Origin: Paramesorhizobium salinisoli
GTDB taxonomy: Bacteria > Pseudomonadota > Alphaproteobacteria > Rhizobiales > Rhizobiaceae
Direction of reading: 5' to 3'
NCBI RefSeq assembly: GCF_003335045.1
Contig: NZ_QOZG01000002.1
Coordinates: forward strand, 62,001 to 126,000
DNA length: 64,000 nt
The notes below the pieces were generated by a model. The model was given only the letters and a program-made list of their open reading frames with translations, ran no database searches and was not told where the DNA came from. Shown here in pieces: positions 37,759-47,550 of this stretch. Every line of letters starts with the position of its first letter. Positions within the stretch are counted from its first letter, which is position 1. The position numbers and the translations under genes were made by a program.

Positions 37759-38460
37759 ATGAACGAGCCGCTGAAGATATTTATCGGATGGGATTCCCGT
37801 GAGCCCATTGCTTACGAAGTCGCCAGACATTCAGCGCTTAAACATGCTTCCATCCCGCTGGAAATCGTTCCGATCAAGCTTCAGGATCTGGTCGACAAAG
37901 GCGTCTATACGCGTGATGTCGATCCGCTCGCCTCAACCGAATTCACCTATTCCAGGTTCTTCACGCCATGGCTGGCCGGCTTCAAGGGCTGGGCGCTGTT
38001 CTGCGACTGCGATTTTCTGTTTTTCGGCGATCTGGCGGATCTCAGGCAATATCAGGATCCGTCGAAAGCCGTGCTTTGCGCGCAACATGATTATCAGCCG
38101 AAGGACGGCGTCAAGATGGACGGCAAGGTGCAGACCAGCTACCCTCGCAAGAACTGGTCATCCTTCATGCTGTTCAATTGCGAGCATCCCTCGACCAGAA
38201 CGCTGACACCCGACGTGATCAACAGCCAGACCGGCGCCTATCTCCACCGCATGCAGTGGGCCGCCGACGACGAGATCGGCGCGCTGCCGATCAACTGGAA
38301 CTGGCTCGAAGGCTGGAACGAGAAGCCGGAGACGGGCCTGCCCAACGCCGTGCACTATACGAGCGGTGGCCCCTGGTTCAAGGATTGGCAGAATGTGGAT
38401 TATGCCGACCTCTGGCGCGCCGAGGCAAACGCAGTCGATCCCTCGTGGAAGCCGATCTGA
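37759..38460 (+). CDS. Glycosyltransferase-like protein (GT8-type DxD)
   Basis: Soluble protein of 233 residues from ATG 37759 with AAGGGAG upstream. N-terminal LKIFIGWDSREPIAYEVARH and the FCDCDFLFFGDLADL motif (near residue 82, DxD-like) fit a GT-A nucleotide-sugar transferase fold related to GT8. The segments PRKNWSSFMLFNC and HYTSGGPWF also match this group of bacterial proteins. It stands alone, some 2 kb from the polysaccharide cluster. The perfect FNR-type box at its start suggests oxygen- or nitric-oxide-linked control. Substrate unknown. Confidence 0.75.
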   Translation: MNEPLKIFIGWDSREPIAYEVARHSALKHASIPLEIVPIKLQDLVDKGVYTRDVDPLASTEFTYSRFFTPWLAGFKGWALFCDCDFLFFGDLADLRQYQDPSKAVLCAQHDYQPKDGVKMDGKVQTSYPRKNWSSFMLFNCEHPSTRTLTPDVINSQTGAYLHRMQWAADDEIGALPINWNWLEGWNEKPETGLPNAVHYTSGGPWFKDWQNVDYADLWRAEANAVDPSWKPI

Positions 38461-38581
38461 TTTGCACGTGAAAGGACCACGAGCACTGGCCAAACGAGAG
38501 GCCGTGGCTTAAGGCATGTAGGCATCAAACGCATCCCGGCGCCGGGCCGGGATCCCACCTCGCGCTTTAAGAGAACCGTCC

Positions 38582-39610
38582 ATGAGCAGCCTGATCCAGA
38601 CCGAAATTCCCGCATTCGCCCGAAACCGTGTCAACCTCGCCTCCGCGGAGCTTGGTGCTGTCGGTCTTTCGGCGAGCGATGAATTTTTCGCTCCGCTGGC
38701 ACGGATGCTCGCCGATGCGCCAGCCGTGTTCTACCCGGATCGCTACGACGACCATGGAAAGTGGATGGACGGGTGGGAGAGCCGCCGCAAGCGCGGGCCG
38801 GGTCATGACCATGCCGTCATCCGCCTGGCCGTGCCGGGCATAATCTATGGTTTCGATGTCGATACCAGCCATTTTACCGGCAATTATCCGCCTGCTTTTT
38901 CCATAGAGGCCTGCCGGAGCGAGGGCGATCCGAATGGAGCGACCGAGTGGATCGAAATCCAAGGCCGGGCCGCGCTCGGGCCGTCCAACCATCATTTCTT
39001 CGCCTGCGACAACGGTCTGGTGTGGACGCATGTACGGCTCAACATCTATCCCGATGGCGGCGTCGCGCGGTTGCGGGTCTATGGCGAGCCGTGGCGCGAC
39101 TGGTCGAAGCTCGCTCCCGGCGAGGAAGTGGACCTTGCCTCGGCACTGAATGGCGGACGGGTCGTGGCGTTCTCGGACGCCCATTACGGCGCGCTGCACC
39201 GCGTGCTTGCGCCGGGACGTGGGCTCAACATGGGCGACGGATGGGAAACGCGGCGGCGGCGTGAGCCGGGCAATGACTGGCTGATCGTGCAACTCGGCCA
39301 TCCCGGAATCATCAAGCGGATCGTTGTCGATACCGCTCATTACAAGGGCAATTATCCCGACCGCTGCTCGCTTAATGCCGCAGATCTGGGCGGCCCGGCG
39401 GGCGATCTCACACAAATGATTGTGACTTCATCCATGTTCTGGCCGGAAATCCTGCCGCAGCGCAAGCTTTCCATGGATGCCGTGCATGATTTCGGTGCGG
39501 CCGATATCGCCCAATCGAGCGGAATGGCGGGCCGGGTCAGCCATATCAGACTCAACATATATCCGGATGGCGGGGTCAGCCGGCTGCGTATTTTCGGGAC
39601 TATCCGTTAA
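38582..39610 (+). CDS. alc: Allantoicase
   Basis: Ureide hydrolase of 342 residues converting allantoate to ureidoglycolate and urea. Two homologous allantoicase domains are visible: DGWESRRKRGPGHDHAVIRL in the first (near residue 60) and DGWETRRRREPGNDWLIVQL in the second (near residue 220), each followed by DT(S/A)H(F/Y)xGNYP. LNIYPDGGV(A/S)RLR closes both halves. Length is normal. No other purine-degradation gene (allantoinase, uricase, ureidoglycolate lyase, urease) is near. Ribosome-binding site weak (AAGAGAA). Confidence 0.93.
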   Translation: MSSLIQTEIPAFARNRVNLASAELGAVGLSASDEFFAPLARMLADAPAVFYPDRYDDHGKWMDGWESRRKRGPGHDHAVIRLAVPGIIYGFDVDTSHFTGNYPPAFSIEACRSEGDPNGATEWIEIQGRAALGPSNHHFFACDNGLVWTHVRLNIYPDGGVARLRVYGEPWRDWSKLAPGEEVDLASALNGGRVVAFSDAHYGALHRVLAPGRGLNMGDGWETRRRREPGNDWLIVQLGHPGIIKRIVVDTAHYKGNYPDRCSLNAADLGGPAGDLTQMIVTSSMFWPEILPQRKLSMDAVHDFGAADIAQSSGMAGRVSHIRLNIYPDGGVSRLRIFGTIR

Positions 39611-39626
39611 CGATTTCCACGAGAAT

Positions 39627-39640
39627 TTGCGCCTGATCAA
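39627..39640. promoter_or_regulatory. FixK/FNR-like box upstream of hemA
   Basis: TTGCGCCTGATCAA fits the relaxed FixK2 pattern TTG(A/C)-N6-(T/G)CAA and is 8 of 10 for the strict FNR box. It lies 118 bases before hemA, a gene controlled by FNR/FixK proteins in several alphaproteobacteria. Confidence 0.4.
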
Positions 39641-39757
39641 CGTATCCCGCTCGATAAATGTTACCCTGCCTGGGCCCGTGGCAAATTGCCTCCGCTTTCA
39701 GCGATGGACGCAAAAGGTTAAAAGCGGTAGGAAAAATATGCATATCAGGAGCGTTTA

Positions 39758-41035
39758 ATGGACTATCGCCGTTTTTTCGAGGATGCGATCGACCAGTTGC
39801 ACGCCGAGAAGCGTTACCGCGTCTTTGCCAATCTGGAACGTATCGTTGGCCGGTTTCCCCGTGCGCTGTGGCGTGCCAATGGAACCGCCCGCGAAATCAC
39901 CGTATGGTGCTCCAACGATTATCTCGGCATGGGCCAGCACCCGGACGTGATCGCGGCACTTTGCGATGCGGCGGGGCGGCTTGGATCAGGCGCCGGCGGC
40001 ACGCGCAACATCTCGGGCAACAACCATCCGCTGGTCGAACTCGAAGCCGAACTGGCCGATCTGCACGGCAAGGAAGCCGGTCTTGTCTTCACCTCGGGAT
40101 TCGTCTCCAACGAAGCCGCCATCTCGACCATCGGCAAGCTCCTGCCGGATTGCCTTATCCTTTCCGATGAGCTCAACCACGCCTCGATGATCGAGGGCGT
40201 GCGTCGCTCGGGCGCGGAAAAGAAGATCTTCAGGCACAATGACGTCGAACATCTCGAAAGCCTGCTGAAGGCTGCCGGACGCAGCCGCGCCAAGATCATC
40301 GTCTTCGAATCCGTTTATTCGATGGATGGCGATATCGCGCCGATCGAGAAAATCGCCGATCTCGCCGACGAATATAATGCCATGACCTATATCGACGAAG
40401 TCCATGCCGTCGGCATGTATGGGGAACGCGGCGGCGGCATTACCGACCGCGATGGCCTTGCCCATCGCATCGACATCATCGAGGGAACGCTCGCCAAGGC
40501 CTTCGGCGCGCTCGGTGGCTATATCACCGGCTCGCGCTCGGTCATCGATGCAGTTCGCTCCTATGCGCCCGGCTTCATCTTCACCACCGCCCTGCCACCG
40601 GCCATCGCTGCGGCTGCCACAACGTCGATCCGGCACCTGAAAACCTCGCAGGAAGAGCGCCGCCTCCAGCAGCGCCAGGCGCAAATGGCCAAGGACGTGC
40701 TGACCGCCGCCGGTCTGCCGATCATGCCGTCGCAAACACATATCGTGCCCATTCTTGTCGGCAATCCCGAGCTCTGCAAGATGGCGAGCGACCGGCTGCT
40801 TGACGTGCACGGCATCTATATCCAGCCAATCAACTACCCAACCGTACCGCGCGGTACGGAGCGCCTGCGCATCACGCCGACACCGTTCCACGATGATGCG
40901 CTGGTGCTGGAGTTGAGGGATGCGCTGCTGGAAGTCTGGAATGCGCTCGGCATTCCGCTTTCAGAGACGAGTGCTCCGGCGCTTGCCCAATCGGACCGCG
41001 TCGTTCCGCTGGTGGTTTCCAAAGCGGGCGGCTGA
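39758..41035 (+). CDS. hemA: 5-aminolevulinate synthase
   Basis: PLP enzyme of 425 residues of the alphaproteobacterial C4 (Shemin) pathway, condensing glycine and succinyl-CoA to 5-aminolevulinate, the first step of haem synthesis. [39 protein letters not shown] and the active-site lysine in [15 protein letters not shown] near residue 247 are diagnostic. AGGAG lies seven bases before ATG. It is monocistronic with a clear terminator and a possible FixK-like site upstream, so oxygen control is plausible. Confidence 0.96.
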   Translation: MDYRRFFEDAIDQLHAEKRYRVFANLERIVGRFPRALWRANGTAREITVWCSNDYLGMGQHPDVIAALCDAAGRLGSGAGGTRNISGNNHPLVELEAELADLHGKEAGLVFTSGFVSNEAAISTIGKLLPDCLILSDELNHASMIEGVRRSGAEKKIFRHNDVEHLESLLKAAGRSRAKIIVFESVYSMDGDIAPIEKIADLADEYNAMTYIDEVHAVGMYGERGGGITDRDGLAHRIDIIEGTLAKAFGALGGYITGSRSVIDAVRSYAPGFIFTTALPPAIAAAATTSIRHLKTSQEERRLQQRQAQMAKDVLTAAGLPIMPSQTHIVPILVGNPELCKMASDRLLDVHGIYIQPINYPTVPRGTERLRITPTPFHDDALVLELRDALLEVWNALGIPLSETSAPALAQSDRVVPLVVSKAGG

Positions 41036-41064
41036 AAAGCCTGAACTGCCTTCGCTACAACCGC

Positions 41065-41100
41065 AAAAGGGCTGGCTCGCGTGTCAGCCCTTTTTATTTT
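41065..41100 (+). terminator. Intrinsic terminator after hemA
   Basis: Stem AAAGGGCTG/CAGCCCTTT with a ten-base loop, followed by TTTTTATTTT. The complement also has a short T-run, so it may serve the convergent AbrB-type gene as well. Confidence 0.88.
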
Positions 41101-41111
41101 GCTGACGCAGG

Positions 41112-42185
41112 TTAACGGTCCTGCCGGCTTTTCAGCCAGCGGGCGAGAAACGGCACCGTGATGGCGATCATGAGGAAGCGCGCCACATGATGCGAGGCGA
41201 CATAGGCCGGATCGACACCGAGGGAAAAGGCGATAACGGTCAGCGCTTCGAGAGCACCCGGCGCGAAGGCGAGTGCGATCTGGGCCGGATGTATATCGAA
41301 GAGCAGCCAGACGACCGCGCCGGTGGCGAAGGCCGCCGATGTGCCGATGATGAAAGCCAGAAGGGCTGCCGGCAGATAGCGCACGATATGCCGGCGATGG
41401 CTTGCGTTGATACGCGAGCCGATCAGCACGCCCAAGACGATCGTGCCGACATCGGAGATGGCGCTCGGCAGGCTGGCTGCCACCACCGACGTCCCGTGCA
41501 GGACCGCGCTCGCCAGCAGCGCGCCGAGCATCATGCCGCCCGGCATGCGGCTATAATGGCCGATCAGGGCGCCCGCCAGCCCACCGACAAAAAGTATCGC
41601 CGCCGATTGGAGCGTCAGATCGCCGGCAACGGTCAAATCCACATGCGGCGCATTGCGGCCAAGAACGGCGAGCAGCGGCGCGAGAAAGCCGATCAGCAGC
41701 AAAAGGCGCGTGGCCTGGATGATGGTGATCTTGACCATGTCGGCCCGGGTGTCGCTCGCAGCCGCGAGAACGAAGGAGAGAGCGCCCGGGATGGCGGAGA
41801 ACAACGCCGTCTGGCCATCCCAGCCAAAGCCCTTACGCAGCAGCAGAAAAGTCAGTCCCGTCACCAGGATGAGGGTGACGAACAGCAAGGCAAAACTGCC
41901 CGGCCATGCAGCCAACTGGTCGAGCGTATCAGGCCGCACGCCGGAACCCGCCTGCAGCCCGAGCATGAAGAAGACGACGTTGCGCAGCCAATCGGGCATA
42001 TAGATCCGCAGCCCGGAAAGCGAGGCGGTCGTCACCGCGATGACCGAGCCCAGGAGAAAGGGGATGGGAAGGCCGATCCAGAAGGCCAGCACTGCGCCGA
42101 TGGCCGCAATACCGAGCGATACGACCATCGCAACGGTTTTCGCCCACAGATCGTCTTTCCCGGGTATCAGAGTTTGTTGATCCAT
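41112..42185 (-). CDS. AbrB family membrane protein (DUF/COG3180)
   Basis: Inner-membrane protein of 357 residues with about ten helices in two repeats, the AbrB_duplication architecture often labelled ammonia monooxygenase or AbrB regulator in databases; neither label is experimentally grounded. RNVVFFMLGLQAGSGVRPDTL and the paired AIPGALSFVLAAASDT / APGALEALTVIAFSLGVDP motifs in the two halves are typical. Start ATG 42185 (MDQQTLIPGKDDLW) lies inside the 3' end of the aminotransferase gene, a 19-base overlap that implies coupling. Substrate unknown. Confidence 0.82.
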   Translation of the reverse strand: MDQQTLIPGKDDLWAKTVAMVVSLGIAAIGAVLAFWIGLPIPFLLGSVIAVTTASLSGLRIYMPDWLRNVVFFMLGLQAGSGVRPDTLDQLAAWPGSFALLFVTLILVTGLTFLLLRKGFGWDGQTALFSAIPGALSFVLAAASDTRADMVKITIIQATRLLLLIGFLAPLLAVLGRNAPHVDLTVAGDLTLQSAAILFVGGLAGALIGHYSRMPGGMMLGALLASAVLHGTSVVAASLPSAISDVGTIVLGVLIGSRINASHRRHIVRYLPAALLAFIIGTSAAFATGAVVWLLFDIHPAQIALAFAPGALEALTVIAFSLGVDPAYVASHHVARFLMIAITVPFLARWLKSRQDR

Positions 42186-43345
42186 TCCGCCAGTCGGTCC
42201 GCCGCCTCCTCGACCTGATCCGGGCGGCGCGCGAAGCACAGCCGGAGATAGGCTTCGCCTCCTTCGCCGAAAGCAGTCCCCGGCGCAAGTCCAACCTTAG
42301 CCTGATCCACGATATCGAAGGCTGCCTGGAACGAATCCCTGATGCCGTCGACGCCGAAGAACAGGTAGAACGCACCTTGCGGGGGCGCGAGGCGGACGCG
42401 GCCGGTAGCTGAGAGCCGGGCGCAGAGCTTATCTCGAACATCCCGCGCGCGCGCTACCTGCGTGCTGATGAAAGCATCGCCCTCATCGAGCGCCGCCACG
42501 GCGCCGCGCTGCAGGAACTGCGGGACCCCCGAACTCGAATACTGGATGAGGTTTTCGATCATGGGGCCGAGCGCCGGATGCACCGTCATCCAGCCAATGC
42601 GCCAGCCCGTCATCGCCCAGTTCTTCGAAAAACTGTTGACGAAGATGATGCGGTCCTCGGGCTCCATGATATCCATAAAGGAGGGCGCGCGCCTGCCGCC
42701 ATAATAGAAATGCGTATAGATCTCGTCGGCGATGATCCACAGACCATGACGGCGCGCCATATCGAGGATTTCGCGGAGCGTCGCTTCGTCGGCGACCCAG
42801 CCCGTTGGATTTGACGGCGAATTGATGAAGAGGGCTCGGGTACGCGGCGTGATGGCGCTCGCGATCTTCTTGACGTCGAGCGACCACCCATTATCGGTAA
42901 AGTCGAGCCTGACGGGCACAGGCGCGCCACCGGCAATGCCCGTAGCGCCGACGAAATTCGGCCAGGCGGGAGAGAGATAGATGGTTTCGTCGCCGGGCCC
43001 CGCCGTCGCCTGGATGGCAAGCTGGATGGCGTGCATCCCCGAGTTCGTCACGTAAAAGTTTTCCGGCTGGTGGCCGGCGTTGAAATGGCGTTGGTGATAG
43101 CGCGCCAGCGCCTCGCGCAATTCCGGAATGCCGGCCTGCCAGGTATAGAAGGTCTCGCCATCGGCAAGCCCCTTGGCGGCGGCATCGCGGATGAATTCCG
43201 GCGTCGGGAGATCGCCCTCGCCCGCCCAGAGCGGAAGAACGCCTTTCTGGCGACGACCGTGGTTCATCACCGCGACAATGCCGCTTGCCGGGGCATCCGC
43301 CGCTTCGCGGCGCACGTGCTCGATCAGGCTCGTTGGAAGGCTCAT
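42167..43345 (-). CDS. PLP-dependent aminotransferase, class I/II
   Basis: Fold-type I aminotransferase of 392 residues. GxG-type AGIPELREALARYH, SPSNPTGWVADEATLREIL, ADEIYTHFYYGG and the PLP lysine in NSFSKNWAMTGWRIGWM are clear. The C-terminal Arg (YLRLCFA region) is present. The amino donor cannot be assigned; such genes are often called aspartate aminotransferase. Upstream partner of the AbrB-type gene (19-base overlap). Ribosome-binding site GGAGA upstream of ATG 43345. Confidence 0.88.
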   Translation of the reverse strand: MSLPTSLIEHVRREAADAPASGIVAVMNHGRRQKGVLPLWAGEGDLPTPEFIRDAAAKGLADGETFYTWQAGIPELREALARYHQRHFNAGHQPENFYVTNSGMHAIQLAIQATAGPGDETIYLSPAWPNFVGATGIAGGAPVPVRLDFTDNGWSLDVKKIASAITPRTRALFINSPSNPTGWVADEATLREILDMARRHGLWIIADEIYTHFYYGGRRAPSFMDIMEPEDRIIFVNSFSKNWAMTGWRIGWMTVHPALGPMIENLIQYSSSGVPQFLQRGAVAALDEGDAFISTQVARARDVRDKLCARLSATGRVRLAPPQGAFYLFFGVDGIRDSFQAAFDIVDQAKVGLAPGTAFGEGGEAYLRLCFARRPDQVEEAADRLAEWINKL

Positions 43346-43462
43346 GGGAAATATCGTCTCCTTGTGAGCCCGAGCCCTATCAACTCAGCATGATAAAATC
43401 ACGCGGGTTTTGGTGATGCGACCATCATCATCGTTGATGTGATGGATATGCATGGCCTGCGA

Positions 43463-43876
43463 TCATTTCTGCTGCTTGGCAAGAAGATCCCGGATTTCGG
43501 TGAGCAGCACCTGATCCCGGGGCAATGCGGGAGCCGGAGCGGCTTCTTGCTTCCTTTTCAGCCGGTTCATCAGCTTGACCACCATGAACAGTACCCATGC
43601 AACGATCAGGAAATTGATGAGAAGCGTGAGGAAATGTCCGTAGGCGATGGTTGCTCCCGCTTCACGCGCCGCCGTCAGTGTCGGCTGCGGTGCGCCGGAA
43701 AGCTGGACATACATGTTGGAGAAATCGATGCCGCCGGTGATGAGCCCGATGACCGGCATGATCATATCCTGGACGATCGACTGGACAAGACCGCCGAAAG
43801 CGGCGCCAATGATGACGCCGATGGCCAGATCGACCATGTTGCCCTTCAGGGCAAATTCCTTGAATTCCTGAAGCAT
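43463..43876 (-). CDS. mscL: Large-conductance mechanosensitive channel
   Basis: Inner-membrane channel of 137 residues that opens under membrane tension to release solutes during hypo-osmotic shock. The N-terminal [22 protein letters not shown]1 [20 protein letters not shown], and TM2 [20 protein letters not shown] are hallmark segments. I chose ATG 43876 because GGAG lies ten bases upstream, within the codons of the longer in-frame start at 43891. It is divergent from the ionic-strength sensor kinase gene, an apt pairing. Confidence 0.94.
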   Translation of the reverse strand: MLQEFKEFALKGNMVDLAIGVIIGAAFGGLVQSIVQDMIMPVIGLITGGIDFSNMYVQLSGAPQPTLTAAREAGATIAYGHFLTLLINFLIVAWVLFMVVKLMNRLKRKQEAAPAPALPRDQVLLTEIRDLLAKQQK

Positions 43877-44045
43877 GTTATGTTTCTCCATCGTTTTCGC
43901 CCGGCAAAGGACAGCTATCCACTGTCCCCTCGTAGTGTTTCTAAGCAAAAACGAGAACAGCGGAAGAGAGAAAATGCTATCGCGCCGCGATCTTGCGTGG
44001 AATAGCCATACGTGGTTGCTTTAGCAAAAAAGCAGAGGGGTGAGC

Positions 44046-47000
44046 ATGCAGGGTTGGGGCATTATCGGCATTGCGTTTCTCTACCTGCTGCTGCTCTTCG
44101 GCGTGGCAAGCATGGGAGATCGACGGGCGCAGCGCTGGGGAAGCCAGCCACGGCCCTATATCTATGCCCTCAGCCTCGCTGTCTATTGTACGTCTTGGAC
44201 CTTCCTGGGCTCCGTCGGGGTGGCGGCCGAGCGCGGGCTGGAATTCCTCGGCATCTATATCGGCCCGATCCTGGTGTTCACGCTCGGCAACAGGCTGGTG
44301 CGCCATATCGTGCGGCTGGCCAAGGCCGAGCGCATCACCTCGATCGCCGATTTCCTCGCCGCGCGCTACGGCAAGAGCTTCGCCGTAGCGTCGTTGGCCA
44401 CCTTTATCGCGGCCGTTGGCGCCATTCCCTATATTGCCCTGCAGTTGAAAGCAGTATCCGGCACCGTCGATCTGGTGGTCTCGCATTACGGCCATTCCTT
44501 TGATCCGATCAACTATGTCTTCAGCGATGTTTCGCTGCCGGTGGCCTGCATGTTGGCGCTTTTTGCCATCCTGTTCGGCACGCGGCACACCGACGCCACG
44601 GAGCATCAGGACGGCCTCATTCTCGCTGTGGCGCTCGAATCCGTCATTAAGCTATGCGCCTTTCTGGCGGTTGGCCTTGCCTGCACATTCTACCTGTTCG
44701 GCAGCCCCTTCGATCTTGCCGAGGCTGTCACGGGGAATGCCGCCGCTTCACAGGCATTGAACTATCAGACCTCCGTCGGCACGTGGATCGTGCAGACCGT
44801 GCTCAGCGCCGTGGCGATCCTGATGCTGCCGCGCCAGTTCCACGTCACCGTTGTCGAAAACAGAAGCGAGCAGGAGTTGCAAATCGCGACCTGGCTCTTT
44901 CCAGCCTATCTCGTGCTCATCAACCTCTTCGTTCTCCCGATCGCCCTTGCCGGCGTCGTCACGCTTGGCGAGGGAACCAATGCCGATCTCTATGTGCTCG
45001 CTCTGCCTCTCGCCGCCGACGCGCATTTCCTCGCGCTGGCGGCATTCGTTGGCGGATTGTCGGCGGCGACGGCGATGGTGATCGTCGCCTGCGTCGCGCT
45101 GTCGATCATGATCTCGAACCATCTGCTGCTGCCGCTTTTCATCAGGCACTTCATCCGCGACAATGATGCGGAACGGCAGGACCTGACCCGCGTCATCCTC
45201 TATACGCGTCGTGCCGCGATCATCGTCATCCTCTCCATCTCGTTCGTCTATTACCGCGAGGCGGCCAACGATATTCGCCTGTCGTCGATCGGCCTCGTTT
45301 CGTTTGCCGCGATCGCCCAGTTCGCCCCTCCCTTCCTCGGGGGACTCATCTGGCGCGGGGCGAACGCGCGCGGGGCGGTGCTCGGCATGTCCTTCGGCTT
45401 TGCGGTATGGGCCTATACGCTGCTGCTGCCGACGCTTGCCCCGCCCGACGCGGCCATATTGCGCGAGGGCCTGTTCAGCATTGCGGCGCTGCGGCCGGAA
45501 GCACTGTTCGGAACAAATGCCTTCCCGCTTACCAACGGCGTCATCTGGAGTCTCGTCGCAAACACGCTCTTCTATATCCTTGGCTCGCTGTCGCGGCGTG
45601 CGACGCCGCTGGAACGCATCCAGGCGACGGTTTTCATGCCTCGGGATATCATGGCGGTGCCGACCTTGCGCCGCTTCCGCACGACGGTGACGGTCAACGA
45701 GTTGAAGGCGACGATTTCGCGCTATCTCGGCGCTGAACGGGTGGAGCGCTCGTTCCAGAGTTTCGAGCGGCGCGAGCACAGGACGCTGGTCGGCAGCGCG
45801 CCAGCCGACATGGGGATCATCCGCTATGCCGAACAATTGCTCGGCAGCGCGGTCGGCTCCTCCTCGGCGCGCCTTGTTCTCTCGCTTCTCCTGCAGCGTA
45901 ACGACAGCACGACGCGCAGCGCATTGCGCCTCCTCGACGATGCATCCGAGGCGCTTCAGCAGAACCGGGGCCTGTTGCAGATAGCGCTCGACCAGATGGA
46001 ACAGGGCATCACGGTGCTCGACAGGGATTTCCGGCTGACCTGCTGGAACAGGCAATTCCGCATGCTGCTCGACCTGCCCGACGAATTCGGCCAGGTAGGC
46101 ACGCCGCTTTCCGAAATCATCGAGCATCTTTCCCGGCGTGGCGACATTGCTGCGGGCAACCATGCCAACATCATGCGCAACTTCACCACCTTCCGGCAAC
46201 CATGGCGCATCGATTTGAAATCGAGCGATCGCATCCTGGAAATCCGTACCAATCCCATGCCGGACGGCGGTATCGTCGCCACCTATACGGATATCACCGT
46301 TGCGGTGGAAGCTGCCAATACCTTGAAAAAAATCAATGAAACGCTGGAGCAGCGGGTGGCGGACCGAACGGTGGAGCTTACCCATGTCAACAGCGAACTG
46401 GCCAAGGCCCGGGCCGTGGCGGAAGAAGCCAACATCGGCAAGACGCGTTTTCTCGCGGCTGTCGGTCACGATATCCTGCAACCGCTCAATGCGGCGCGGC
46501 TCTACAGCTCCGCCCTGACGGAGCGGCTGAGGCGTTCCGAGGCGAGCAGCCTTGCCCGCAACATCGATTCATCACTTGAGTCCGTCGAGGCCATTCTCGG
46601 CGCTGTCCTCGACATATCGCGTCTCGATACGGGCGCGTTGAAGCCGCATGTCTCGGTGTTCCGGCTTGACGAACTGATGAAGCAGATCGCCACCGATTTC
46701 GAGCCGCTCGCTATGAAGAAGGGATTGCGGCTGCGGATCGTGCCGAGCAGCGTCGTGGTGGAGACGGACCGCAATCTGTTGCGCCGGCTCGTCCAGAACC
46801 TGGTGTCAAACTCGATCAAATACAGCCGCAGCGGCAGCGTGCTCCTGGGCGTGAGGCGGCGCGGCGATGCGATCGACCTCCAAGTCATCGATACCGGCAT
46901 CGGTATTCCCACCAGCAAGCTGCAATCGGTCTTCCGCGAGTTCACCCGGCTGGACGAGGGGATGCGGGAAGCGGAGGGCTTGGGGCTGGGGCTTTCCATC

Positions 47001-47543
47001 GTCGATCGCATCGCCCGGGTGCTCGCCCTGCCGCTGAACCTCAGCTCGATGCCGGGCAAAGGCACGCGCTTTTCCATCCGGCTGCCCATCCTGCAGCGAC
47101 CCCTGCCCGCGACGACCTCGGAGACGCGGCCGAGATCCAGCCGTTCGAACGAGCTCAACGGGGTCAGCGTGCTCTGCATCGACAATGACGAGCGCATCCT
47201 TTCGGGAATGGAGATATTGCTTGGCGGCTGGGGCTGCCATGTCGCGACCGCCCGCAACGGCGCAGAACTCAGGGCCTTTTGCGCGGGCGCGGCGACGGCG
47301 CCCGATGTCATCCTGGCCGACTATCATCTCAACGGTGAAAACGGCCTCGACATGATTGGCTATGCGCGCGAGCATTTCAAAAAAGAGCTGCCGGCGGTTC
47401 TCGCCACGGCGGATCGCTCCAACGAAGTGCGGCTGCGCGCGCAGGAGGACGGGGTGGCAGTGCTCCACAAGCCGCTGAAACCTGCGGCCCTGCGCGCACT
47501 GTTGTCGCATCATCACAGTCAGGCGCAGACGGCAGCGGAGTAA
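44046..47543 (+). CDS. prlS: Symporter-domain hybrid sensor histidine kinase (PrlS-type)
   Basis: Membrane sensor of 1165 residues. Residues about 1-500 form a sodium:solute symporter (SSS)-like domain of about 13 helices (YALSLAVYCTSWTFLGSVG, IADFLAARYGKSFAVASLA). A PAS domain (about 640-760) follows, then a coiled coil and an atypical HisKA box FLAAVGHDILQPLNAARLY with His near 808, an ATPase domain (NLVSNSIKYS, DTGIGIP, GLGLGLSIV) and a C-terminal receiver with Asp near 1092 (VILADYHLN). This matches the Brucella PrlS sensor, linked to ionic strength, and the CbrA/NahK-like kinases elsewhere. ATG 44046 is preferred to GTG 44040, since GAGGGG sits at the right distance. Convergent with its likely regulator gene. 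Confidence 0.88.
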   Translation: MQGWGIIGIAFLYLLLLFGVASMGDRRAQRWGSQPRPYIYALSLAVYCTSWTFLGSVGVAAERGLEFLGIYIGPILVFTLGNRLVRHIVRLAKAERITSIADFLAARYGKSFAVASLATFIAAVGAIPYIALQLKAVSGTVDLVVSHYGHSFDPINYVFSDVSLPVACMLALFAILFGTRHTDATEHQDGLILAVALESVIKLCAFLAVGLACTFYLFGSPFDLAEAVTGNAAASQALNYQTSVGTWIVQTVLSAVAILMLPRQFHVTVVENRSEQELQIATWLFPAYLVLINLFVLPIALAGVVTLGEGTNADLYVLALPLAADAHFLALAAFVGGLSAATAMVIVACVALSIMISNHLLLPLFIRHFIRDNDAERQDLTRVILYTRRAAIIVILSISFVYYREAANDIRLSSIGLVSFAAIAQFAPPFLGGLIWRGANARGAVLGMSFGFAVWAYTLLLPTLAPPDAAILREGLFSIAALRPEALFGTNAFPLTNGVIWSLVANTLFYILGSLSRRATPLERIQATVFMPRDIMAVPTLRRFRTTVTVNELKATISRYLGAERVERSFQSFERREHRTLVGSAPADMGIIRYAEQLLGSAVGSSSARLVLSLLLQRNDSTTRSALRLLDDASEALQQNRGLLQIALDQMEQGITVLDRDFRLTCWNRQFRMLLDLPDEFGQVGTPLSEIIEHLSRRGDIAAGNHANIMRNFTTFRQPWRIDLKSSDRILEIRTNPMPDGGIVATYTDITVAVEAANTLKKINETLEQRVADRTVELTHVNSELAKARAVAEEANIGKTRFLAAVGHDILQPLNAARLYSSALTERLRRSEASSLARNIDSSLESVEAILGAVLDISRLDTGALKPHVSVFRLDELMKQIATDFEPLAMKKGLRLRIVPSSVVVETDRNLLRRLVQNLVSNSIKYSRSGSVLLGVRRRGDAIDLQVIDTGIGIPTSKLQSVFREFTRLDEGMREAEGLGLGLSIVDRIARVLALPLNLSSMPGKGTRFSIRLPILQRPLPATTSETRPRSSRSNELNGVSVLCIDNDERILSGMEILLGGWGCHVATARNGAELRAFCAGAATAPDVILADYHLNGENGLDMIGYAREHFKKELPAVLATADRSNEVRLRAQEDGVAVLHKPLKPAALRALLSHHHSQAQTAAE

Positions 47544-47550
47544 ACGGAAT

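Noticed and set aside
41112-42185. Ammonia monooxygenase or AbrB transcription factor
   Set aside because: These are inherited database labels; the protein is a polytopic membrane protein with two repeats and neither catalytic nor DNA-binding features.
41187-42218. Plus-strand frame of 343 codons over the AbrB-type gene
   Set aside because: Composition is Arg/Asp/Gln/His-rich without any domain, the usual shadow of a membrane-protein gene.
44748-46481. Minus-strand frame of 577 codons over prlS
   Set aside because: Shadow of the hybrid kinase; no motif, and the plus-strand frame has complete symporter and kinase domains.
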